Positions 1-4,153 of a stretch of DNA of 22,171 nt are shown one piece after another; within the stretch, counting starts at the first letter, position 1; each line of letters starts with the position of its first letter. The notes beneath the pieces were generated by a model. That model was not told the origin of the DNA and ran no database searches. It saw only the letters and a list, made by a program, of their open reading frames with translations. Source of the DNA: a virus; the IMG/VR virus record IMGVR_UViG_3300023444_000010, positions 1 through 22,171 of that record; one strand, given 5' to 3'. A program made the translations under genes and the position numbers.

Positions 1-30
1 ATTAATTAAATCATGAAGTTACGCTTCAAA

Positions 31-332
31 TCAGGCGATTTTCTTCACTACATTTTTGATAATCTTCGCTCTGTTGGGCATAAGAATTTTCATCCTCTGC
101 AGCAGAACCTTCAATTCTTTTGAAGGGTAGAGACCACTCTTAGCCTTATGATTTTGTCTTTTGCAGGGAGCAGAACATTAAGGGATTTCACTTCCCGCAT
201 CTCCTCAATGAATTTTCTCGGTTCTTTGAGTCTTCCCTTCTCCGCCTGTTCTTTAAGTTTGTTAAGCCCCGCCTCAAGACGCTCAACAAACCGGTTTAGG
301 ATTGCCGTCTCTTTTTCCTGTCTGCAGATGGG
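31..332 (-). pseudogene. Decayed transposase-like remnant (IS1634/IS4-like, tentative)
   Basis: No intact gene covers this stretch. The minus strand is open from 332 to a TGA at 111-113 but begins directly after an in-frame TAA and has no convincing start. The translation has a charged helical stretch with RQEKETAILNRFVERLEAGL followed by KGRLKEP. From memory this resembles the helical linker of IS1634/IS4-type DDE transposases, where a run of E/K residues precedes a KGRLK-type motif. The last part, to a TGA at 31-33, is open in a different minus frame and reads as a basic C-terminal tail (KELKVLLQRMKI...), so a frameshift or internal deletion would be needed to join them. No catalytic DDE residues or terminal inverted repeats are visible. 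It could instead be the tail of an unrelated helical gene. The family assignment is recall, not a search result. Confidence 0.38.
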
Positions 333-334
333 TT

Positions 335-382
335 AAAAAAAACCTCCTCCCTGCCCCTGATAGCTCAGAGGCAGGGGGAAGG
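335..382 (-). terminator. Rho-independent terminator of the minus-strand gene at 420-725
   Basis: On the minus strand, arms at 370-382 and 343-355 pair (CCCTGCC core plus flanking pairs, with one wobble and one mismatch). An inner CTGA/TCAG stem and a four-base loop add to the hairpin. It is followed by eight T residues (335-342 read on the minus strand). It lies just downstream of the stop at 420-422. Confidence 0.75.
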
Positions 383-384
383 CT

Positions 385-456
385 CAGGACTCCGGGTAGA
401 TATCGACTGTGTAAGGCCGTCAGGACTCCGGGTAGATTTCGACTGTGCAAGGCTGT
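385..456. repeat. 36-bp imperfect tandem duplication at the 3' end of a gene
   Basis: Units 385-420 and 421-456 are both 36 bp and differ at three positions. The second unit encodes the C-terminal codons of the minus-strand gene (..PCTVEIYPES). The first unit lies beyond the stop and, in the same phase, would encode PYTVDIYPES and the same TGA. It is a head-to-tail duplication of twelve codons with the gene still ending at the original stop. Confidence 0.85.
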
Positions 457-725
457 GTGGCCATCGCCTTACACCCTAACGTTTCGCGGATAGCCTCCTC
501 TGCACAGACGGCATTACCTGCTACAATAACTCGTACAGTGCGCCGGGTGCGTTTTACCTTGTGCTGCCAGTACTCTGGATGGTCAAATGAGAGGATCTCA
601 CCATCTTTGATTGATGGCCAATACGATGTTACTCCCTCACCGTCGACGCCCAACACCTTGTAATATGTGGCGTCATGGCCACCCTCGATCCCTATGATCT
701 TGCTGATGTCGGCATTTCTGAGCAT
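420..725 (-). CDS. Conserved-looking small protein of unknown function, 101 aa
   Basis: I do not recognise the family. The start is ATG at 725 because a strong Shine-Dalgarno (AAGGAGGG) sits about 6 nt upstream. The 34 codons that would extend the frame further upstream run through the promoter and are not coding. The protein is soluble, with no membrane segment or signal peptide. Its N-terminal half is glycine- and aspartate-rich (IGIEGGHDATYYKVLGVDGEG), followed by a basic strip (HKVKRTRRTVRV) and a C-terminal part with two cysteines. It is a single-gene unit with its own TTGACA-N17-TAAAAT promoter at 760-788, two direct repeats upstream of it, and a terminator at 335-382. This points to independent control rather than membership of the late operon. 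Its last twelve codons are tandemly duplicated beyond the stop. Confidence 0.72.
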   Translation of the reverse strand: MLRNADISKIIGIEGGHDATYYKVLGVDGEGVTSYWPSIKDGEILSFDHPEYWQHKVKRTRRTVRVIVAGNAVCAEEAIRETLGCKAMATQPCTVEIYPES

Positions 726-759
726 GTGTTCCCTCCTTTTTGTTTGATTGTTATGGTTT

Positions 760-788
760 ATTTTAGCAGATTTATATATTTTTGTCAA
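760..788 (-). promoter_or_regulatory. Sigma70-type promoter for the gene at 420-725
   Basis: Read on the minus strand: -35 TTGACA (783-788), 17-nt spacer, -10 TAAAAT (760-765). The predicted start is near 753, giving a leader of roughly 28 nt that contains the AAGGAGGG ribosome binding site. Near-consensus elements with ideal spacing. Confidence 0.8.
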
Positions 789-790
789 GC

Positions 791-840
791 CACAAAATAC
801 AGGGGTATAAGCATAAGCGAGACACAAGATATTGGGGTAT
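791..840. repeat. Two 18-bp direct repeats upstream of the 760-788 promoter
   Basis: Copies at 791-808 (cacaaaatacaggggtat) and 823-840 (cacaagatattggggtat) match at 15 of 18 positions and start 32 bp apart, about three helical turns. Relative to the predicted minus-strand start near 753 they lie around -38 to -55 and -70 to -87, where activator sites usually sit. Confidence 0.6.
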
Positions 841-845
841 GATTA

Positions 846-886
846 AAAATCGGGGGCATCCCGTCGAGCTGCGTAAGCAGCGACGG
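846..886. repeat. Bulged hairpin repeat, copy 1
   Basis: The sequence aaaatcggggg (846-856) is followed after four bases by a hairpin: outer stem CCGTC/GACGG (861-865 with 882-886), a two-base bulge GA, inner stem GCTGC/GCAGC, loop GTAA. It starts two bases beyond the stop of the regulator gene at 889-1077. On the minus strand it ends with CCCCCGATTTTT, so a weak terminator role is also possible. Confidence 0.7.
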
Positions 887-888
887 AC

Positions 889-1077
889 TCAATCACTCAA
901 CGCTTTGACAAACTCCTCAATAGCTATCCTTATAAACTGTGATACAGTCATATCATGAGATTTAGCCACCGCCTTAATCCGTGCCAGCATATCAGATGAT
1001 AGCGGCAATAATATACGTGTATCATATCGCACCGGTTTTTTTTTGCGACCTAAACTGTCAAGCTGTGTGATATCCAT
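889..1077 (-). CDS. Ribbon-helix-helix (Arc/MetJ/CopG-type) DNA-binding regulator, 62 aa
   Basis: A short DNA-binding protein with the RHH layout: a basic N-terminal arm and beta-strand (RKKKPVRYDTRILLPLS, residues about 11-27), helix 1 (SDMLARIKAVAKSHD), then helix 2 after the turn (TVSQFIRIAIEEFVKAL). Such proteins act as dimers in which the strand pair reads the major groove; they are usually repressors or antitoxins. ATG at 1077 is chosen because the promoter at 1084-1112 places the transcript start on that ATG; upstream codons of the frame run through the promoter. No partner toxin gene is adjacent, so a phage repressor or transcription regulator is more likely than an antitoxin. It diverges from the probable small terminase gene and may act on the promoters between them. 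The role is inferred from fold and context. Confidence 0.75.
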   Translation of the reverse strand: MDITQLDSLGRKKKPVRYDTRILLPLSSDMLARIKAVAKSHDMTVSQFIRIAIEEFVKALSD

Positions 1078-1083
1078 GCAGGC

Positions 1084-1112
1084 ATGATAGCACGTATATA
1101 TAATAATGTCAA
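1084..1112 (-). promoter_or_regulatory. Sigma70-type promoter for the RHH gene, apparently leaderless
   Basis: Read on the minus strand: -35 TTGACA (1107-1112), 17-nt spacer, -10 TATCAT (1084-1089). The seventh base after the -10 is the A of the ATG (1077), so the mRNA should carry no leader. No Shine-Dalgarno sequence precedes the ATG. Confidence 0.75.
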
Positions 1113-1159
1113 GCGCTGGGACGATACGTGGCCGCGCCAGTCCGAGCCACGCCGCGCAG

Positions 1160-1201
1160 AAAATCGGGGGACACACGGCAAGCTGCGTTAGCAGCGCCGT
1201 G
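1160..1201. repeat. Bulged hairpin repeat, copy 2
   Basis: Same orientation and layout as the copy at 846-886: aaaatcggggg (1160-1170), then outer stem CACGGC/GCCGTG (1174-1179 with 1196-1201), two-base bulge AA, the same inner stem GCTGC/GCAGC, loop GTTA. The outer-stem bases differ from copy 1 but remain paired. It lies between the two divergent promoters. Confidence 0.72.
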
Positions 1202-1208
1202 CCCATAC

Positions 1209-1238
1209 TTGATAATCCATCATGTATATGTATATAAT
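1209..1238 (+). promoter_or_regulatory. Sigma70-type promoter for the probable small terminase, apparently leaderless
   Basis: -35 TTGATA (1209-1214), 18-nt spacer, -10 TATAAT (1233-1238). The seventh base after the -10 is 1245, adjacent to ATG at 1246, so the leader would be 0-3 nt. No Shine-Dalgarno sequence is present upstream of the ATG. Confidence 0.7.
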
Positions 1239-1245
1239 CTCTACA

Positions 1246-1818
1246 ATGCCTGTAACAAAATATACAACAAAAAAACAGCATAAAGCAAAAGGCACACCCA
1301 TCACCCCACAAGAAAAAAAAATTATCAAAGCCTTACACGCATCAGGAGCGGTTAGTATGCGAAAAATCTCGGAAATGATGTCCCGATCCCTCCGTACCGT
1401 GTTCGACATCTGCCACGATCCACGCATTACAGACGACGAGGCGTATAGACATCTCATAGCCCAACTTGCGGACGAGAAAGAGCGCATCCGCATCAACCGG
1501 CTGTTAGGCCATAAGGCCGACCTGGTGCTCAACAAGTACCTTGATGCGTGTTTAGAGGGTGAGATAAGCCCCGATAAAATAAGCGTAATAGCGACCACAG
1601 CGGTCAAAGACAAGTCGTTTCAGCAGGAGCGGTTATTGGCTGACAAGCCGACTGAGATCGTTTCGAGCCAGGGGCGGATTGCGACTGATGACCGCATGGT
1701 AGTTGCCATCGAGCAGGTCATAATTGAGCAGAGCAGGGAGCGGGAGCGCAGGGCTCTGGATGTATCTATTGACAACGTCTGTGAGGACGGGGCTTCATCT
1801 ACACGTGCGGAGACCTAA
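1246..1818 (+). CDS. Helix-turn-helix protein, probable terminase small subunit, 190 aa
   Basis: The N-terminal region (residues about 20-57) is a homeodomain-like helix-turn-helix: TPQEKKIIKAL, then SMRKISEMMSRSLRTVFDI as turn and recognition helix. Small terminases use such a domain to recognise the packaging site. The middle is helical and charged (ADEKERIRINRLLGHKADLVLNKYL written in parts: ADEKERIRIN, KADLVLNKYL), suited to ring oligomerisation, and the C-terminus is polar. It sits one gene upstream of the large terminase, the usual place, and has the usual length. ATG at 1246 is preferred over the in-frame ATG at 1222 because the latter lies inside the promoter; translation would be leaderless. 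A transcription regulator with the same HTH type is the main alternative, since it is separated from the large terminase by a promoter region. Confidence 0.6.
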   Translation: MPVTKYTTKKQHKAKGTPITPQEKKIIKALHASGAVSMRKISEMMSRSLRTVFDICHDPRITDDEAYRHLIAQLADEKERIRINRLLGHKADLVLNKYLDACLEGEISPDKISVIATTAVKDKSFQQERLLADKPTEIVSSQGRIATDDRMVVAIEQVIIEQSRERERRALDVSIDNVCEDGASSTRAET

Positions 1819-1873
1819 GCATGCTTTTTCTGCGCACCCCGGGGCCGGGAAACGGACGGACGACTGCGGGTAG

Positions 1874-1886
1874 TGTCATAATGACA
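1874..1886. promoter_or_regulatory. Perfect 13-bp palindrome, candidate operator of the terminase promoter
   Basis: TGTCAT-A-ATGACA is a perfect inverted repeat. Its right half (ATGACA, 1881-1886) coincides with the candidate -35 element of the promoter feeding the terminase gene, the usual geometry of a repressor site. Confidence 0.5.
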
Positions 1887-1911
1887 TGGTCTAAACGGGG
1901 TATGTTATACT
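1881..1911 (+). promoter_or_regulatory. Candidate extended -10 promoter upstream of the large terminase
   Basis: -10 TATACT (1906-1911) is preceded by TG at 1903-1904, making an extended -10. A poor -35 ATGACA (1881-1886) is 19 nt away. The transcript would start near 1918 and have a leader of about 150 nt before the terminase GTG. Confidence 0.5.
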
Positions 1912-1953
1912 TTGGAGACAGGTGGAGATAGACAGAATGGGTATAGTTTAAAA

Positions 1954-2079
1954 ATGGGGAGATATGTGGAAGGCGTTATGCACTGTAAAGGGAATTTACA
2001 CTTACTTAAAAAACGAGGGGTTACGGCTTATTTATATATAACTACGGCACGAATTTTACGGGGGTTGTATAAAAAGTGA
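1954..2079 (+). CDS. Possible 41-aa leader ORF overlapping the terminase start
   Basis: An open frame from ATG 1954 to TGA 2077-2079 encodes a small basic peptide (MGRYVEGVMHCKGNLHLLKK, then ending in LRGLYKK). Its stop overlaps the GTG start of the large terminase as GTGA, the classic arrangement for translational coupling. This would explain why the terminase GTG has no well-placed Shine-Dalgarno. The ATG itself lacks a good ribosome binding site. A Shine-Dalgarno-like GGTGGAG (1921-1927) instead precedes an ATG at 1937 that opens a four-codon frame closing just before 1954, so reinitiation is possible. The function of the peptide is unknown. The overlap is what supports it; the ORF could be chance. 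Confidence 0.35.
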   Translation: MGRYVEGVMHCKGNLHLLKKRGVTAYLYITTARILRGLYKK

Positions 2080-2107
2080 GTGGTGAGGAGTGTAAAGGAA
2101 GTTTACA
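1984..2107. promoter_or_regulatory. Two TGTAAA-N5-TTTACA inverted repeats flanking the terminase start
   Basis: Perfect 6-bp arms with 5-bp spacers at 1984-2000 (spacer GGGAA) and 2091-2107 (spacer GGAAG). Their centres are 107 bp apart, one in the leader and one inside the first codons of the terminase. The similar purine spacers suggest related protein-binding sites or RNA hairpins. Confidence 0.5.
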
Positions 2108-3734
2108 GAAGTCCTCTGACGCAAAAAAGCTGAGTGCTGCGGAGATAAGGGCGGTAGAGGCTGGTTCTGCGTTAGCGTGGGCATACAATAACGAGCTGAA
2201 GTTAAGCGGTGGCGAGTTCACGTTAGAGGGTCATTTATATCAGGCTCAGTGGATAGGTTCTGGGGCGAGGGTGGTAACGGCGAGGAAGGCAGCGCAGATG
2301 GGATTTACGGAGGGGGCGATAATAAGGGTTTTGCATGGGCTGATATACGGGAAGTATCCGCAGGGTGTGTTATATTTGCTACCTACGAGGACGGACGTGA
2401 CGGAATTTTCGAAGGGGCGGTTTTCGACGTTAATAGGCAAAAACGCATGTATAGGGCGATATGTCAAGGACACTGACTCGGCAAATGTCAAGAAGGTAGG
2501 CCGGGGGATGCTGTATTTAAGGGGGGCAAGGGTGGCGCAGAAGTTGGAGGGGACTAAGGCCACGAGTTCGCAGTTAAAGAACATACCTGTGGACATGGTA
2601 GTGTTTGACGAAAAAGACGAGATGTCCCCTGCGATGGTAAGGCTTGCTATGGAGAGGATGTCACACAGTTTGGTCAGGCAGGAGATTAATTTAAGCACGC
2701 CTACGATACCGAGCTATGGGGTGGACAGGGACTATGAGATGCGCAGCGACATGAGCGTCTGGATGATTAAATGCGAGCGGTGCGGTGGCGAGACGTGTCT
2801 GGAGCTTGAGTTTCCGGACTGTCTTATAGATACGTCTGAAGGGGTCAGAAGGGTGTGCCGCAAGTGTAAGCGTGAGATATATCCTTTTAACGGCCGATGG
2901 GTGGCGAGGAAGCCGGAGCTTTCGAAGGAGCATGTGGGGCTGTGGGTGTCGCAGCTTAATTCTGTATATATAGACCCTGCCGAGATATTGCGGGAGTATC
3001 TTGAGGGGAACGATCTGGCCGAGTTTTATAACTCCAAGATGGGCATGGCCTATATAGCGGCTGAGAATCGTCTGACTCAGAGGGACGTCTACGCCTGCTG
3101 TGGCTACGACCTGCCTGCTGAATCTAACGTCCGGTATTACTGCGCTATGGGCGTGGATGTGGGCAAGCAGCTGCATTACGTTATAGGTTATCCCGATGGT
3201 GAGGAAAAAAGCCGCATATTGAGGATGGGCCGGGTGAGCAGCTTTGAGGACCTGCACGACATAGCCCGTAGGTTTCAGGTTAAGGTGGCGGTTATAGACG
3301 CTCTGCCTGAGACGAGAAAAGTGCGGGAGTTTCAGGCGGCGGAGGAGTACAAGGTATATATGTGCTATTATCAGGACTCGCTCAAAAAGCAGATAAGGAT
3401 TAACGAGCAGGAAGATATGATGACCGTAAACAGAACCGAGATATGCGACGAGACGCACGATATGATAGTCAAGGGGCAGGTGGAGATACCGAGGCGGTGT
3501 CCGGAGGTGGAGGTGTACGCCGAGGAGATGTGCAATATAGCTAAGGTGCTTGAAGAGAACGAGTTTACCGGCTCAAGAGCATATAAGTACAAGTCGCTTG
3601 GGGCTGACCATTACCGTCATGCGACTAACTATTTTAAGCTGGCGTGCAAAGACGGCATGGTTTTGTATCAGCCGGAGGTGGTGGACGTATCTTCAGATTA
3701 CGATATAGCCGTAAACGACTGGAGTCCGATATGA
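2076..3734 (+). CDS. Terminase large subunit, GpA-like, 552 aa
   Basis: The ATP-driven packaging motor and DNA-cutting enzyme. The N-terminal ATPase has a GpA-type phosphate-binding segment ARKAAQMGFTE (residues 69-79) and a Walker B VDMVVFDEKDEM with D178 and E179. A zinc-ribbon-like pair follows (C233/C236 and C261/C264), typical of the GpA family. The C-terminal RNase H-like nuclease shows the acidic residues D361 (GVDVGKQ) and D408 (VIDALPETR) and the terminal GADHYRHA with D511, H512 and H515. Length fits the family. The GTG at 2076 is the only start before the conserved part that keeps the full N-terminus; it overlaps the stop of an upstream small ORF and has only a distant GGGGG upstream. 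A terminator follows at 3744-3766. Early codons are very rich in ATA and AGG, visibly more so than the capsid gene. Confidence 0.93.
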   Translation: MSGEECKGSLQKSSDAKKLSAAEIRAVEAGSALAWAYNNELKLSGGEFTLEGHLYQAQWIGSGARVVTARKAAQMGFTEGAIIRVLHGLIYGKYPQGVLYLLPTRTDVTEFSKGRFSTLIGKNACIGRYVKDTDSANVKKVGRGMLYLRGARVAQKLEGTKATSSQLKNIPVDMVVFDEKDEMSPAMVRLAMERMSHSLVRQEINLSTPTIPSYGVDRDYEMRSDMSVWMIKCERCGGETCLELEFPDCLIDTSEGVRRVCRKCKREIYPFNGRWVARKPELSKEHVGLWVSQLNSVYIDPAEILREYLEGNDLAEFYNSKMGMAYIAAENRLTQRDVYACCGYDLPAESNVRYYCAMGVDVGKQLHYVIGYPDGEEKSRILRMGRVSSFEDLHDIARRFQVKVAVIDALPETRKVREFQAAEEYKVYMCYYQDSLKKQIRINEQEDMMTVNRTEICDETHDMIVKGQVEIPRRCPEVEVYAEEMCNIAKVLEENEFTGSRAYKYKSLGADHYRHATNYFKLACKDGMVLYQPEVVDVSSDYDIAVNDWSPI

Positions 3735-3743
3735 TGATTTTAT

Positions 3744-3766
3744 GCAGCTAACCGCTGCTTTTTTTT
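3744..3766 (+). terminator. Rho-independent terminator after the large terminase
   Basis: A short hairpin GCAGC-TAACC-GCTGC (3744-3758) is followed directly by eight T residues (3759-3766). The 5-bp stem is modest but the T run is perfect and it lies 10 nt beyond the terminase stop. Confidence 0.65.
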
Positions 3767-3779
3767 AAAAGCCGCACAC

Positions 3780-3968
3780 ATGAGTAAATTTGATTACAGA
3801 ACATTTAAGAAAGAGACTGCCGAGATATGGAAGTGGCGGCAGGAAATCAGAACTAAAGCCGCGACAGAGGCTTACAGGGAGGGCTATGACAGAATATTCA
3901 GAAAAAACCGCGATTCGCGGCGGGAAGACATATTCAGAAAAAACCACGGGAAAAGAGTTGACAAATAA
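3780..3968 (+). CDS. Small charged protein of unknown function, 62 aa
   Basis: An ATG-initiated frame just after the terminase terminator. I do not recognise it. The product is very basic and probably helical (YRTFKKETAEIWKWRQEIRT at the N-terminus) and has a repeated IFRKN element (RIFRKNRDSR and DIFRKNHGKR) made by a 36-bp-periodic DNA repeat. No Shine-Dalgarno is visible, which weakens the call. Its last 83 bases overlap another frame that has a better ribosome binding site, so only one of the two may be expressed, or both as overlapping genes. It lies in a control region between two terminators, which also suits a nonessential accessory peptide. Confidence 0.42.
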   Translation: MSKFDYRTFKKETAEIWKWRQEIRTKAATEAYREGYDRIFRKNRDSRREDIFRKNHGKRVDK

Positions 3969-4086
3969 GTTTACACATGATAATAATAAGTGTAAGGAGT
4001 GTAAACAGAAAATCATAGACGGGTTAAGACAGATAGCCGGAGGCAAGAGAAAGATAGAATCTTTGCTTAAATCGCTGTCTGCTTAA
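3886..4086 (+). CDS. Small protein with a CxxC pair, unknown function, 66 aa
   Basis: The start is ATG 3886, preceded closely by AGGGAGG. A longer ATG start at 3790 in the same frame would overlap almost all of the neighbouring small gene and has no ribosome binding site. The product is polar, has the repeat YSEKT (twice, 12 residues apart), a CKECK pair that could be half of a metal site, and a basic helical C-terminus (GGKRKIESLLKSLSA). It overlaps the 3780-3968 frame by 83 bases. The coding sequence contains a TTGACA/TAATAA promoter and its repeated elements, so either the promoter or the coding role may dominate here. A terminator follows its stop at 4107-4146. No family is recognised. 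Confidence 0.45.
   Translation: MTEYSEKTAIRGGKTYSEKTTGKELTNKFTHDNNKCKECKQKIIDGLRQIAGGKRKIESLLKSLSA
3894..3948. repeat. Short direct repeat with 36-bp period
   Basis: The element atattcagaaaaaaccgcg begins at 3894 and recurs as atattcagaaaaaaccacg at 3930, 36 bp later, with one mismatch in 19. Because 36 is a multiple of three, both overlapping reading frames gain a repeated peptide. A CCGCG-ATT-CGCGG palindrome follows the first copy. Confidence 0.75.
3958..3986 (+). promoter_or_regulatory. Sigma70-type promoter upstream of the acetyltransferase/portal genes
   Basis: -35 TTGACA (3958-3963), 17-nt spacer, -10 TAATAA (3981-3986), predicted start near 3993. It is the best promoter seen before the structural operon, but a terminator hairpin (4107-4146) lies between it and the first downstream start codon at 4154. 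Confidence 0.62.
3969..4006. promoter_or_regulatory. Repeated GTTTACAC/GTGTAAAC elements over a promoter
   Basis: GTTTACAC (3969-3976) lies between the -35 and -10. Its reverse complement GTGTAAAC lies at 3999-4006, with a partial copy GTGTAA at 3990-3995 around the predicted start. The arrangement resembles operator half-sites for a repressor and shares the TGTAAA/TTTACA core with the palindromes at 1984-2107. Confidence 0.5.
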
Positions 4087-4106
4087 GCCTGAGCTGTAAA
4101 AGGGTT

Positions 4107-4146
4107 AAAAGCCGGTTTTGGAAATATTCCATTATCGGCTTTTTTT
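4107..4146 (+). terminator. Terminator hairpin immediately before the acetyltransferase start
   Basis: Outer stem AGCCG/CGGCT, flanked by A residues on the left and seven T residues on the right, with an inner TGGAA-ATA-TTCCA stem. It ends 8 nt before the ATG at 4154. It can terminate transcripts from the left or act as an attenuator for the structural genes. Confidence 0.7.
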
Positions 4147-4153
4147 GTATGTA

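Noticed and set aside
148-663. Three short plus-strand frames at the left edge
   Set aside because: They lie opposite the minus-strand gene, its terminator and the transposase-like relic, and show no start signals or protein-like composition.
726-827. Upstream 34-codon extension of the minus-strand gene at 420-725
   Set aside because: It crosses the promoter at 760-788, and a strong Shine-Dalgarno points to the internal ATG at 725.
861-1201. Integron attC sites as an explanation of the bulged hairpins
   Set aside because: They lack a proper GTTRRRY core with a matching partner at the outer ends, and no integrase is present.
1078-1311. Longer version of the RHH gene, extended upstream to 140 codons
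   Set aside because: The extension runs through a good promoter, the hairpin repeat and the start of the divergent gene, and its amino acids look random.
1188-1613. Minus-strand open frame of 141 codons over the probable small terminase
   Set aside because: The plus frame has promoter, start and HTH motif; the reverse frame has no ribosome binding site or recognisable domain.
2691-3458. Long minus-strand open frame (255 codons) opposite the large terminase
   Set aside because: It is a mirror of the terminase codon pattern. The plus strand encodes clear ATPase and nuclease motifs, and the minus product is histidine/leucine-rich without a recognisable pattern.
4118-4153. Earlier ATG for the acetyltransferase
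   Set aside because: It lies inside the terminator hairpin, has no ribosome binding site, and adds residues not expected for the family.
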